64,000 nt of DNA from Desulfovibrio sp. G11 (GCF_900243745.1 NZ_LT984798.1:1296501-1360500), one strand, 5' to 3'; positions 45,321-54,100 are shown, counted from the stretch's first letter. Translations and numbers: made by a program. The notes: generated from the letters alone by a model not told the origin.

Positions 45321-45560
45321 CTACTTTGCATCGACGCCCCAACGAGCAAAGGCTTCCGTCACCTGATGGTCTGAAGCAAAATTCCCCTCATCTGCCTGAC
45401 GAATTCCTTCCTGAATAGCTTCAACCTGCCAAGACTGTTCGGCCACATATTGCCTCACCGCCTCTGCTACCAACCATGAACGAGAACGCGAGGTAGCTGC
45501 GGCAAGTTTTTCAAGCTGCGCCTGCGTAGCCGTATCCAATCGTGCTGTGACTGTAGACAT
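45321..45560 (-). CDS. Ribbon-helix-helix antitoxin (CopG/ParD-like)
   Basis: A 79-residue protein with an N-terminal ribbon-helix-helix domain (TVTARLDTATQAQLEKLAAATSRSRSWLVAEAVRQYVAEQ) and a C-terminal tail that would wrap the toxin (EAIQEGIRQADEGNFASDHQVTEAFARWG). Start ATG 45560 with aggagga upstream. Overlaps the toxin gene it controls, which is interrupted; the antitoxin is intact, so the pair can no longer act as an addiction module but may still act as repressor. Reads away from the AAA ATPase gene, and the 68-bp gap holds both start regions. Confidence 0.88.
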   Translation of the reverse strand: MSTVTARLDTATQAQLEKLAAATSRSRSWLVAEAVRQYVAEQSWQVEAIQEGIRQADEGNFASDHQVTEAFARWGVDAK

Positions 45561-45628
45561 GGGATCCTCCTATGTCTTCATTGTGTACATTCAAGTTAAA
45601 CGTGTCAATAGAACACACAGGAGAAGTG

Positions 45629-46972
45629 ATGCACACCAATCTTACTTCTGGCCTTGATTCTCTTCAGTCCACCGACCTCGACGCTGGTCAGGTGTTCAGC
45701 GGTAAACCATCCGGCACTACTGTCAGGGGCTACGCTGTCACCTCGGCCTACGCTCCGGCCCTTGACCATGAATATATTTTCCACGAGTCCAGCAGAGACA
45801 TGGTGGTCTGGTTCGTAAGTCCGCAAGGGGCACAAGAACCGCTGTACGTCTTCGGCCCCACGGGCTGCGGCAAAACAAGCTGCATCAAACAACTGGCAGC
45901 CAGGCTCAACTATCCGGTCTTGGAGGTGACAGGACACGGGAGGCTGGAGTTCGCCGATCTGGTGGGACATCTGACAGTCAAGGACGGCAACATGACCTTT
46001 GAATACGGCCCGCTTGCGCTTGCCATGCGGTATGGGGCAATTCTTCTGCTCAATGAGATCGACCTGACTTCGCCAGAAATAGCCGCTGGCCTGAACAGCG
46101 TTTTGGACGGCTCCCCCCTGTGCATTGCAGAAAATGGGGGTGAAATTATCCAGCCGCACCCCATGTTCCGTTTCGTGGCTACGGCCAACACCAATGGCGG
46201 CGGTGACGACACGGGCCTGTACCAGGGCACGCAAAGGCAAAACCTCGCATGGCTCGACCGCTTCATCATCTGCGAAGTGGGCTACCCTGATGCAACTGTG
46301 GAGAAAAAGCTGCTGTCCCAGCGCTTCCCTTCGCTGCCCGAAACGCTCTGTGCCACCATGGTGGACTACGCCAACGAGGTGCGCAAACTGTTCATGGGCG
46401 AGGCTTCCACCGGCAACCTCACCAACACCATAGAAGTCACCTTCTCCACGCGCAGCCTGCTGCGCTGGGGGGATCTGACCGTGCGTTTTCAACCCCTGGC
46501 CCATCAGGGCATACAGCCTGTCACCTACGCCCTTGACCGTGCTCTGGCCTACCGCGCCAGCCGCGAAACCCGCGCCATGCTGCACGAACTGGCCCAGCGC
46601 ATGTTCCCGCAACAGGTGGAAGCTGAAGCCCCCAAAACCGAAACAACTGAAGCAGAAACCCTGCAAGGTGAGCAAGCCCTGCGCTTCATGCGCAGCCATT
46701 TGAGGAACACTCCCACGGTAGCGAAGCCCCGTGTCCATCTGGAGGTAGTTCATACCCTTCCTGGCAAAAAACAGAGCGGTAAGTTCTGGATCGGCGAGGC
46801 CCGGCCTGAAGGCCTCATGCTCCATTGGGGCAAGCCGGACACTGCCGGGCAACAACACGTTATCTCCTCTGAAAATTGTGCGGGTAACAATTCCGTGCTG
46901 GAGCTTGAAGCCCGTGCAGCCAAAAAGCTCACGGAAGGTTACGTCCTTAACACTACAAAAAGTTCATTTTAG
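45629..46972 (+). CDS. CobS-like MoxR AAA ATPase with C-terminal WGR domain (copy 1)
   Basis: A 447-residue AAA_5/MoxR ATPase of the CobS-like type found in ICE recombination modules. Walker A VFGPTGCGKTSCIKQ (about 75-89), Walker B AILLLNEIDLTSPEIAAGLN, sensor FVATANTNGGGDDTGLYQG. The end (HLEVVHTLPGKKQSGKFWIGEARPEGLMLHWGKPDTAGQQH...ELEARAAKKLTEGY) matches a WGR nucleic-acid-binding domain. ATG 45629 is chosen because gaagtg precedes it; the frame is open from 45572. Works probably with the CobT-like VWA protein encoded two genes on. Copy 2 at 60373. Confidence 0.85.
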   Translation: MHTNLTSGLDSLQSTDLDAGQVFSGKPSGTTVRGYAVTSAYAPALDHEYIFHESSRDMVVWFVSPQGAQEPLYVFGPTGCGKTSCIKQLAARLNYPVLEVTGHGRLEFADLVGHLTVKDGNMTFEYGPLALAMRYGAILLLNEIDLTSPEIAAGLNSVLDGSPLCIAENGGEIIQPHPMFRFVATANTNGGGDDTGLYQGTQRQNLAWLDRFIICEVGYPDATVEKKLLSQRFPSLPETLCATMVDYANEVRKLFMGEASTGNLTNTIEVTFSTRSLLRWGDLTVRFQPLAHQGIQPVTYALDRALAYRASRETRAMLHELAQRMFPQQVEAEAPKTETTEAETLQGEQALRFMRSHLRNTPTVAKPRVHLEVVHTLPGKKQSGKFWIGEARPEGLMLHWGKPDTAGQQHVISSENCAGNNSVLELEARAAKKLTEGYVLNTTKSSF

Positions 46973-46981
46973 GAGACTGCT

Positions 46982-48019
46982 ATGACACCAATTGTTTCTG
47001 ACATACGTATCCTTGACAATCTCTTGGCTCTTAACCTCAATGTCAGCCTGTGGTCAGCCCGACGCAAGATGAGCCAGGAAGATCTGGGCGGAGCGGAACT
47101 GCCACCCGAAGACCTGGCGTCCCTTGGTTCCAAACGCATCGCCGACCCGGAAAACCTCAAAGTGTTCGGCACACTCAAGGCCCGCGCCTTCAACTATCTG
47201 GACAGGCATGGAGTGCGTTTCATGTCCGGCTGGGCCATTCCTGAAGAAAAAGCCGGTGAAATCGTGCAGGAGCTTTGCAACATCCGCAACGACTTCCAGA
47301 AAGAAAAAGAAAACTTTCTGGCTGGCTATGATCAAAATGTGCAGGGCTGGATAGAAAAGCATCATCAATGGGGCGAGATTATACGCAACTCCATTGTGGG
47401 GCCGGACTATGTCCGCGCCCGCATGGATTTTCGCTGGCAGTTGTACAAGGTGTCTCCGCTGGAGCAGCATGCGGATAACACAGCCGTGCTGGAAGCCGGT
47501 CTGGCAGAAGAGGTGCAGGGCCTGGGCGGTACGCTCTTTGGCGAAGTGGCCAAGTCTGCCGAGGACATTTGGCGCAGGGTTTACCACGGCAAGACGGAAG
47601 TGACCCACAAAGCGCTTTCGCCTCTGCGGACGCTGCATACCAAACTCACGGGCCTGTCCTTTGTAGAGCCTCATGTGGCCCCAGTGGCTGATATCGTGCA
47701 AGCCGCACTGCAGCGCATACCCAAGAAGGGCAATATCACCGGTACTGACTTGTTGCTCCTGCAAGGGTTGGTCTGCCTGCTCAAGGACAGTGATGCCCTG
47801 GTGGCACACGCCCAGAAAGTTATCGAAGGCTATGGCCCGGCCTTTGTGCTGGATGCCCTGCTGGCCGATCCGGGCAGTATCCACGAGCCGGACGGACCCG
47901 CTGGCCAGATGGATGGTATTGTGGATGGCGGCCCGGATGACACGCCCATCCTGCCGGATACGCTCCCAGTGGAAACGGCTGTGCCACACCCTGCCATTCC
48001 CAGCCTTGGTCTGTGGTGA
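46982..48019 (+). CDS. DUF3150 protein (copy 1)
   Basis: A 345-residue DUF3150 protein, commonly encoded between CobS-like and CobT-like genes in ICEs and plasmids; function unknown. Mostly helical, with a low-complexity acidic C-terminus (GPAGQMDGIVDGGPDDTPILPDTLP). The product is almost identical to copy 2 (61729), and from 47049 on the DNA appears identical, while the first 67 bases differ at many silent positions. Nine bases behind the ATPase gene and four before the next ATG. Confidence 0.85.
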   Translation: MTPIVSDIRILDNLLALNLNVSLWSARRKMSQEDLGGAELPPEDLASLGSKRIADPENLKVFGTLKARAFNYLDRHGVRFMSGWAIPEEKAGEIVQELCNIRNDFQKEKENFLAGYDQNVQGWIEKHHQWGEIIRNSIVGPDYVRARMDFRWQLYKVSPLEQHADNTAVLEAGLAEEVQGLGGTLFGEVAKSAEDIWRRVYHGKTEVTHKALSPLRTLHTKLTGLSFVEPHVAPVADIVQAALQRIPKKGNITGTDLLLLQGLVCLLKDSDALVAHAQKVIEGYGPAFVLDALLADPGSIHEPDGPAGQMDGIVDGGPDDTPILPDTLPVETAVPHPAIPSLGLW

Positions 48020-48411
48020 CTCTATGATACGCTCCAAAGACGTTCTCAACTGCCTGCCCCTGCTGGCGTCCGTGCTTGGCGACCAGTACGGGGTGCAGGT
48101 ACGTATCAGTGGCAATGAAGCCTGCACCAACGGCAAGGTTATCTATTTGCCTGCATTGCCTATGGATTGCGAGCCTGAATTGCTGGCAATGGCTCGCGGA
48201 TTCGTGGATCACGAGGCGGCCCATATAAGGCACACGGATTTTGCTGCACTCAAGGCTGCCAAGCTTGATCCTGTAACCTTCAATCTCTTTAACTGCCTGG
48301 AAGATTGGCGCATTGAGAAAAAGCTGTCTGGCATTTTTCCTGGCTGCCGACATAACCTGAACTGGTTGATACGACGATTCTTTGTAGAAGAAGCAGAGCC
48401 AAGGGCCGGGG
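47049..48411 (+). repeat. 1,363-bp identical tract, copy 1 (partner 61796-63158)
   Basis: Direct repeat with 61796-63158, offset 14,747 bp. No difference found in the parts compared, covering most of the DUF3150 gene and the first 388 bases of the CobT-like gene. Both flanks differ by roughly 15%, so the tract boundaries are sharp. Confidence 0.85.
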
Positions 48412-49070
48412 ATGATCCTCCGGCCCTTGCTGTTTGGGACTATGTGCTGCTGACCCTGTACCCCTGGAACAAGCTTGGCGGCTCTGTAGACAAGGGCCAT
48501 TGGGCAGAAGCTATGGTGGCCAGCCCCTTTGTGCAGATTTTTGATCTTATCGGCATTCCTTCAGCGGCGCATGTGCTCAACTTTGTAGTGCTGACCGCAG
48601 CGCTTTCAGTGTATAACAGCTGTGTGTACTGCAACAGCCGCATGCTCTATGGTCTGGCGCTTCAGGGCAACGCCCCCAAGGCTCTGGCCACTGTGAGCGC
48701 CCGTGGCGTGCCGGTTTACGCACTGATGATTTCCTCCGGCGCGACACTCTTGTGTGTGGTGCTGAACTACTTTATGCCTGCCCAGGCCCTTGGCATGCTC
48801 ATGGCACTGGTTGTGGCGGCGCTTGTTATCAACTGGGCAATGATCAGCCTTACGCATATGAAATTTCGGGCAGCCAAGGTCAAGGCCGGTGAAAAAATCA
48901 TTTTTAAGGCGTTCTGGTATCCTTTGTCCAACTATCTTTGTTTGCTCTTTATGGCCGTTGTGCTTGTGGTGCTGACGAAGATCGGTATGAGGGGGTCGGT
49001 TGCCGCGGTGCCCGTGTGGCTGCTGCTGGTATGGGCCGGATACAAGGCGAAGAAAAAATACAAGCTGTAA
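48024..49070 (+). CDS. Chimeric ORF: CobT-like N-terminus fused to APC permease C-terminus
   Basis: Residues 1-144 equal the CobT-like protein of copy 2 (MIRSKDVLNCLPLLASVLGDQYGV..., HExxH motif in FVDHEAAHIRH at 61-70, NCLEDWRIEKKLSG). After DYVLLT (about 48455) the sequence becomes the last 204 residues of an amino-acid permease of the AroP/CycA type (LYPWNKLGGS...SPFVQIFDLIGIPSAAHVLNFVVLTAALSVYNSCVYCNSRMLYGLALQGNAPKAL, then membrane helices and a KKKYKL tail). The VWA domain is missing. The joint is in frame, at a few bases of shared sequence. Neither half is likely to work in its original role. Confidence 0.88.
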   Translation: MIRSKDVLNCLPLLASVLGDQYGVQVRISGNEACTNGKVIYLPALPMDCEPELLAMARGFVDHEAAHIRHTDFAALKAAKLDPVTFNLFNCLEDWRIEKKLSGIFPGCRHNLNWLIRRFFVEEAEPRAGDDPPALAVWDYVLLTLYPWNKLGGSVDKGHWAEAMVASPFVQIFDLIGIPSAAHVLNFVVLTAALSVYNSCVYCNSRMLYGLALQGNAPKALATVSARGVPVYALMISSGATLLCVVLNYFMPAQALGMLMALVVAALVINWAMISLTHMKFRAAKVKAGEKIIFKAFWYPLSNYLCLLFMAVVLVVLTKIGMRGSVAAVPVWLLLVWAGYKAKKKYKL

Positions 49071-49137
49071 TATGACCTGTGTCCAAGGGGCGTGATGCGC
49101 CCAGAACTGTAAGATATTGGCCAAGGCCTGGCGCTGA

Positions 49138-49166
49138 AAGGGGATCGGTTTTACCGGTTCCCTTTT
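49138..49166 (+). terminator. Intrinsic terminator after permease fragment
   Basis: aaagggatcggt-style arm (49138-49149) pairs with accggttccctttt (49153-49166) with a small internal loop and a T4 tail. Apart from this, the gap 49071-49468 shows no gene. Confidence 0.65.
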
Positions 49167-49468
49167 ATGCTGGCGCGAGCTAGAGTGTCAGAGTGGGGTA
49201 CGGTGCCTTTAGACCGTTTTTGCGGGCAAGCGCTTTTCACAAGCAGGCAGTCTGAGCAGCAGGCACAACGCATAGCCAATAGTGTTGAAGAGGAAATTTT
49301 GGTGTTTTATAGATACGGATCGTTACGTTAACGCACCAGATATCTGGGGCAGGTATGGTTTGCCGGGCAAGCGCGTCAATGCCTCCGGTGAAAGCGGGGC
49401 TTACTGGAAGTATTGGTCAGTTGTGGTTTTTTCGTTGATTATTTGAAGGGAGCCAGGGATTCAATACC

Positions 49469-50362
49469 ATGCGGGATAGAAAGATTTTTCAGCTCAGCCA
49501 GGGGGAATGGGCCCTGGTTGGCGTGACCATGATCTGGGGCACGACGTTTCTTATCATCCGTAACGCGCTGGACGTTACCGGGCCTCTATTTTTTGTGGGC
49601 CTGCGTTTTGCCTCGGCGGCCCTGGCAATCATGCTCATTTCGTTGCCAATCCTGCGCGGTCTTACCCTGCACGAGCTGTTCGCCGGGTCCATCATCGGCC
49701 TTACACTTCTTGGTGGCTACGCCCTGCAGACATTTGGGCTTGTAACTATTACAGCCAGCAAATCGGCCTTTATAACGGCCTTTTATGTGCCAACGGTGCC
49801 CATACTGCAATGGATATTCATGCGGCGCAGACCCAGTGGCATGGCGTGGCTGGGCATAGGCTGCGCGCTGGTGGGGCTGATATTGCTGGCAGGGCCTGAC
49901 GGCGTTTCACCCGGCTTCAGCACCGGCGAGCTGCTTACCTTGCTGAGTGCCGTGGCCTGCGCTCTGGAGATACTGTTCATTGGCTACTTTGCCGGTTCGG
50001 TCAACGTGCGCAGGGTTACGGTTGTTCAGGTGAGCGTCACGGCGGTGCTGAGTTTCAGCCTTATGCCCATTACCGGGGAATCAATACCTGAATTTTCCTG
50101 GCTGCTTGCCTTAAGCGCCTGCGGCCTTGGCCTCGCCACAGCGCTTATTCAACTGGTAATGAACTGGGCGCAAAAAAGTATTTCTCCCACCCGCGCCACG
50201 CTTATTTACGCGGGTGAACCCGTATGGGCGGCGATTTTTGGCCGCATGGCCGGTGAACGGCTGCCTTTTCTGGGCCTTGTGGGGGGAGCGCTTGTGGTGG
50301 CGGGCGTGCTTATAAGCAACGCGCGAATTCGCCTCGCAAAGGATAAAAAGACGGCTCCGTAG
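49469..50362 (+). CDS. EamA/DMT-family transporter
   Basis: A 297-residue inner-membrane protein with ten predicted helices in two EamA halves: first half EWALVGVTMIWGTTFLIIRNALDVTGPLFFVGLRFASAALAIML, second half GELLTLLSAVACALEILFIGYFAG...PVWAAIFGRMAGERLPFLGLVGGALVVAGVLIS. Members of this drug/metabolite transporter superfamily export metabolites or amino acids; substrate cannot be given. ATG 49469 with a GGGAG upstream. Single-gene unit, high GC, chromosomal in character. Confidence 0.88.
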   Translation: MRDRKIFQLSQGEWALVGVTMIWGTTFLIIRNALDVTGPLFFVGLRFASAALAIMLISLPILRGLTLHELFAGSIIGLTLLGGYALQTFGLVTITASKSAFITAFYVPTVPILQWIFMRRRPSGMAWLGIGCALVGLILLAGPDGVSPGFSTGELLTLLSAVACALEILFIGYFAGSVNVRRVTVVQVSVTAVLSFSLMPITGESIPEFSWLLALSACGLGLATALIQLVMNWAQKSISPTRATLIYAGEPVWAAIFGRMAGERLPFLGLVGGALVVAGVLISNARIRLAKDKKTAP

Positions 50363-50505
50363 TTTTTGCCGGGCATGTCGGCTGAAAGCAGTACAGGGCC
50401 AGAGAGAGCCAGAGGCCGTGGCGTCTTCGCTGCCCGAAGGGCTTGGGATGGCGACAGCGGTGACGTAACACAGGCTGTGCAAAATTTGCCGTCTTCAGAC
50501 GTAAA

Positions 50506-50536
50506 AAAGGACTCACAGATTTTCTGCGAGTCCTTT
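50506..50536 (+). terminator. Hairpin terminator downstream of EamA gene
   Basis: aaaggactc (50506-50514) pairs with gagtccttt (50528-50536), with an inner cag/ctg extension. An A-run precedes and T-rich sequence follows, so it may serve both strands. Confidence 0.65.
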
Positions 50537-50543
50537 GATTTCG

Positions 50544-50600
50544 TGGAGCCTTTGAGCAGGATTGAACTGCTGACCTTATCCTTGCCACGGATAAAGAAGA
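50544..50600 (-). other. tRNA-Ala-like 3' half (possible att-site remnant)
   Basis: On the minus strand: an anticodon-arm-like stem tatcc/ggata with loop gtggcaa (T33 kept, GGC at the anticodon positions), then aaggtcagcag-ttcaatc-ctgctc (T-arm, 5-bp stem with a GTTCAATCC-type loop), then aaaggctcca (3' acceptor strand). The T-arm and acceptor resemble bacterial tRNA-Ala. The 5' half (acceptor and D-arm) is not present upstream, so this is not a working tRNA gene. Such 3' pieces are left where elements integrate into tRNA genes. Confidence 0.5.
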
Positions 50601-50709
50601 AGGCGTTGGTTGGGCTTTCCAAAAGGTGTCCGCCGCCACTGCGGCAGGTCTGCTCGCTGCAATCAAGTATAATATAAAAACCGGCAACCGACCGGCAGTC
50701 TTTGGCTGA

Positions 50710-50839
50710 AATGCGAAAAACAGAGCAAGATGTCGATATCGACTTGATCAGCCATGCCGACCAAGGCACAACGTGCCAGTACATTTGCAACACGATCCTC
50801 AAGACGCACCCAGGCGTATAGTTTCAGCCTTAGGGCACC
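50710..50839 (+). pseudogene. Decayed copy of the 12201-type mobile-element gene
   Basis: Closely matches part of the gene at 12201, around the segment encoding CQYICKTTLKTHSG: gccagtacat-c/t-tgcaa... cctcaagacgcac...agtttcagccttagg. A lost G gives an early stop (TAG at 50818) after HPGV. Only about 130 bases remain. It shows that DNA of the same element family was once in this interval. Confidence 0.7.
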
Positions 50840-51028
50840 TCATGCCTTCCCGTATGTTCTTTTTGCACCAGTAAAAAATACTAGGATCAAGACCTACCGT
50901 TTGGCGGTTGGTTTCGAGTGTCTTTGCATGATGCATTTGTTTTTTGGATGCTGCTGATATGAATTTCCGATTTGTAAAAAGAAGAACATACCAGTATAAA
51001 CTTTATTAAAAATAAATATGTGAACTAT

Positions 51029-51056
51029 TTGATAAAGGGACGTCCAATAGTATTAT
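51029..51056 (+). promoter_or_regulatory. Candidate promoter of the tct operon
   Basis: TTGATA (51029-51034), 16-bp spacer, TATTAT (51051-51056), in AT-rich DNA 25 bp before the tctC start, whose ribosome site is aggag at 51071. Regulation by the LysR protein encoded downstream is plausible but unproven. Confidence 0.45.
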
Positions 51057-51080
51057 CAACTTTTTAGTACAGGAGATGTT

Positions 51081-52037
51081 ATGAAAAAGTTGCTTATGGC
51101 CTTTGCTTGCTGTTCTCTGTTTCTGTTGACCTCGAACTATTCACTTGCTGAAGAGGTACAGTTTCCTAAAAACGAGCCTATCAACTATTTGATCCCCTTC
51201 AGTGCGGGAGGAGAGTCCGACCTGTTCGCTCGTTTGCAGCAGCCGTATCTGGAAAAGGAGCTTGGGAAAAAAGTTGTGGTGAGTTACAAGGTCGGCGCCG
51301 CCGGTGCTCTGGCTTGGAGTGAACTGGTCAACAGCCCTGCTACTGGACATTATACCGCCGCCATCAATCTGCCTCACATCATTTTGCAGCCTTTGCAGCG
51401 CAAGAACGCCGGTTACAGAACAGAAGATCTTAAGCCTGCCATGATCTTCCATGTCACTCCTTGCGTTCTCGCCGTGCGCTCCGACAGCCCCTATAAGACG
51501 CTGGATGATTTCCTCAAAGCAGCCAAGGAAAAGCCCGGCAGTGTTATTATCGGGGCTTGTGGCAACGGTACTTCCGGGCACCTTGCTTCCGTTATGCTGA
51601 ACAAGCAGGCTGGGCTCAATATCCCGTATGTTCCCTTCCCCGGTACTTCAGATCTGCCTATTGCCCTTTTGGGGAAGCATGTGACCGCCATCATGGCCTT
51701 CACGTCGGGATATTCCCAGTACACAAAGGATATGCGCGTGTTGGCCATTGCATCTGAAGAGCGCGATCCCAATATTGACGCTCCTACCTTTAAGGAATTG
51801 GGTTACAACATCGTAGAAGGTTCCTTCAGAGGTCTTGCCGTGCCTCCCTCAACTCCTGATTCTGTGGTGGAAAAACTGTACCAAGCATGTGCCAAGATCA
51901 ATGCCGAACCTGAGTTTGCCAAGAAAGCCGCAAGTATGGGCATGACGCTTCTTGATATGAACCCCAAGGAGAGCGCTGAATTCCTTGCTGCAAAGACGGA
52001 AGAATATAAGACGATTCTTACGGACATCAACAAATAG
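51081..52037 (+). CDS. tctC: Tripartite tricarboxylate transporter substrate-binding protein TctC
   Basis: A 318-residue periplasmic solute-binding protein of the TctC (Bug) family with a signal peptide (MKKLLMAFACCSLFLLTSNYSLA, cut before EE). Conserved features: INYLIPFSAGGESDLFARLQQPYLEKELGKKVVVSYKVGAAGALAW, SVIIGACGNGTSGHLA, and LGKHVTAIMAFTSGY. It delivers citrate- or other carboxylate-like substrates to TctAB. First gene of tctC-tctA-tctB-dehydrogenase; the substrate may be a hydroxy-dicarboxylate given the last gene. Confidence 0.9.
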   Translation: MKKLLMAFACCSLFLLTSNYSLAEEVQFPKNEPINYLIPFSAGGESDLFARLQQPYLEKELGKKVVVSYKVGAAGALAWSELVNSPATGHYTAAINLPHIILQPLQRKNAGYRTEDLKPAMIFHVTPCVLAVRSDSPYKTLDDFLKAAKEKPGSVIIGACGNGTSGHLASVMLNKQAGLNIPYVPFPGTSDLPIALLGKHVTAIMAFTSGYSQYTKDMRVLAIASEERDPNIDAPTFKELGYNIVEGSFRGLAVPPSTPDSVVEKLYQACAKINAEPEFAKKAASMGMTLLDMNPKESAEFLAAKTEEYKTILTDINK

Positions 52038-52114
52038 TCCCCTTGAATGGAGAGCATGCCGAATAGCTGGAAGACGGTATGCTCTCCCTCCTTTCTTCCT
52101 TCAGGAGACTTCCT

Positions 52115-53638
52115 ATGGATATTTTATTCACAGCGATAGACAACGTATTCACTCTCCAGAATATGCTTTTCATGAGTGTAGCCATATTCGTGGGGATCAT
52201 AGCTGGGGCGCTGCCTGGTTTTTCTGCAACGATGGCCGTTGCCTTGATGGTGCCGTTCACTTTTACCATGGATACTATACCTGGGCTTGTCACCATTGGC
52301 GCGCTGTATGCTTCCACTATCTTTGGTGGAGCGTTTTCCGCCATCCTGCTCAATACCCCCGGAACGCCTTCTTCCATAGCGACTTGTTTCGACGGATACC
52401 CCATGGCACGCAACGGCCGGGGCGAAGAAGCTCTGTACACGGCGTCGGTTGCATCCAGTTTCGGCGGCGTCATCGGCACTGTCATACTTATTCTTTTTGC
52501 CCTGCCGCTGGCCAAAGTCTCTTTGAGTTTCGGCCCCCCGGAGTTCTTTTGGATGGCCGTATTCGGGCTTACCGTTATCGCCAGCCTGTCTGATGAGTCC
52601 ATGCTCAAAGGATTTACCGGCGGGCTCATCGGCATCATGATCAGCATGGTAGGCATGGCCCCGATAGGTGGTGATATCCGTTTCAATATGGGGCTGGTCT
52701 CTTTGCAGGGCGGCGTTGAGCTTGTCTCTGTCCTCATAGGGTTCTTCTGTATCCCCGAAGTCTTCCGCATGGCCGCCGACCCGAATCAAAAACAAATGGT
52801 CGTGGGCAGGGTGCAGGGCAGCAAAAAGGCCCTCGTCGATGCTTGGCACAATGTTGTGTGCCATATGGGCAATACCCTGCGTTCTTCGGTTATTGGTGCC
52901 TTCATAGGCATACTTCCGGGCGCGGGTGGCAATATCTCGAATATTGTTGCCTACAATGAAGCCAAACGTGCCGCCAAGGATCCGTCGTCCTTCGGCAAAG
53001 GCAACCCTCAAGGCGTCGTGGCTACCGAATCCGCCAACAACGCTACCGTAGAAGGCGCCCTCGTTCCCTTGCTGACCATGGGGATTCCCGGTTCTCCGCC
53101 AGCGGCCATCATCTTCGGAGCCCTGCTTATGCAAGGCATCCAGCCCGGCCCCGAGCTGTTCAGCAAAAATGGCGATATCACCTATGCCTTCATAACGTCC
53201 TTCTTTGTCTGCAATATCCTGATGGCCGTCTTTGGCATTTTGGCAGGCAAATATATCTTCCGTCTGGTCGTCAGCATCCCGTCACGTTGCCTCATTCCCG
53301 GCATCATGCTGCTTACGGTTATGGGGTCCTATGCCATCCGCAACAACAGTATGGACGTCATTCTTATGTTTGCAAGCGGTCTTCTGGGTTATTACCTGAA
53401 AGAACTGGAATTTGACCCAGGGCCCATTGTCCTCGGCCTCATCCTCGGCCCTATCGCCGAACGCGGTTTTGTGCAGGGATTGCTTATGGGCGGAGCCGTC
53501 AGTGTAGACTATCCCTGGCTGATATTCTTCATGCGTCCTATCTGCGTCGCTCTTATTGCGCTATGCCTGTTTTCCGTCTGCTGGCCGCTCATCAAACGGA
53601 TACTGAAGAAAAGCCGGAATGCAGAGGCGTTGAGGTGA
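52115..53638 (+). CDS. tctA: Tripartite tricarboxylate transporter permease TctA
   Basis: A 507-residue membrane protein of the TctA family with about 10-12 helices. Diagnostic motifs: GIIAGALPGFSATMAVALMVPFTF, ILLNTPGTPSSIATCFDGYPMARNGRGEEAL, and the second inverted-repeat motif GILPGAGGNISNIVAYNEAKRAAKDPSSFGKGNPQGVVATESANNATVEGALVPLLTMGIPGSPPAAII. ATG 52115 follows caggag; the frame is open upstream without a ribosome site. Overlap-free, 77 bp behind tctC. Confidence 0.93.
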   Translation: MDILFTAIDNVFTLQNMLFMSVAIFVGIIAGALPGFSATMAVALMVPFTFTMDTIPGLVTIGALYASTIFGGAFSAILLNTPGTPSSIATCFDGYPMARNGRGEEALYTASVASSFGGVIGTVILILFALPLAKVSLSFGPPEFFWMAVFGLTVIASLSDESMLKGFTGGLIGIMISMVGMAPIGGDIRFNMGLVSLQGGVELVSVLIGFFCIPEVFRMAADPNQKQMVVGRVQGSKKALVDAWHNVVCHMGNTLRSSVIGAFIGILPGAGGNISNIVAYNEAKRAAKDPSSFGKGNPQGVVATESANNATVEGALVPLLTMGIPGSPPAAIIFGALLMQGIQPGPELFSKNGDITYAFITSFFVCNILMAVFGILAGKYIFRLVVSIPSRCLIPGIMLLTVMGSYAIRNNSMDVILMFASGLLGYYLKELEFDPGPIVLGLILGPIAERGFVQGLLMGGAVSVDYPWLIFFMRPICVALIALCLFSVCWPLIKRILKKSRNAEALR

Positions 53639-53641
53639 GCC

Positions 53642-54100
53642 ATGAAAAATAAGATCAATATCGATATCCTTGGCGGCATATCCATTTTGGTGATAGCAGC
53701 GTTTTTCTTCTTCCAGCTTGGCGAAGACTTCTCCATGTTCGCATTGTTCTTTCCTGAAAAAATGCTACCCATCCTCGCCATATTGGGGCTTGTCATACTG
53801 GTTAAGGGGTTTGTGCGTCCGACAAAGATCAATAGGCCTATCTTTCAAATTAATAAAAACATGGTTGCAGCCATGCTTGTAGGAATCCTATGGGTATTGC
53901 TTCTTGAACCGGTCGGATTTGTCGTGACAAGTTTTGCCAGTGTGTTCGGTTTGCAGATTTTGTATATGCCGAAAGAAATTCGTTCACCTAAAAATGTATT
54001 TATTAATGCGGCTGGTTCCATTTGCACCGTAGTGCTCTTTTATTATGTATTTGTGCAGTATCTTGGGGTCACTCTTCCCGCTGGAGTATTAAGATTTTAG
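53642..54100 (+). CDS. tctB: Tripartite tricarboxylate transporter small subunit TctB
   Basis: A 152-residue protein with four predicted membrane helices, the size and layout of TctB. It sits three bases after tctA, which supports the call more than its sequence, since TctB proteins are poorly conserved. Less GC-rich than tctA. It completes the TTT transporter. Confidence 0.82.
   Translation: MKNKINIDILGGISILVIAAFFFFQLGEDFSMFALFFPEKMLPILAILGLVILVKGFVRPTKINRPIFQINKNMVAAMLVGILWVLLLEPVGFVVTSFASVFGLQILYMPKEIRSPKNVFINAAGSICTVVLFYYVFVQYLGVTLPAGVLRF

Larger units (their letters stand above)
43713..45331 (-). pseudogene. ParE/RelE-type toxin gene split by IS256 element
   Basis: On the minus strand the gene starts at ATG 45331 (MQSREVRWLTLALEDLHDIATYLVEKD), overlapping the antitoxin stop, and is broken after TDFPY. 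On the other side of the IS256 element (43797 down to 43713) the frame continues FIAYRVVKSEVQILRVLHTARRYPQ and stops. Removing the element and one copy of the duplication aatacgga rebuilds a continuous ParE/RelE protein of about 95 residues with the normal conserved C-terminus. The toxin is therefore inactivated. Confidence 0.9.

Noticed and set aside
50544..50600. Functional tRNA-Ala gene
   Set aside because: No D-arm or 5' acceptor strand can be found upstream on the minus strand.
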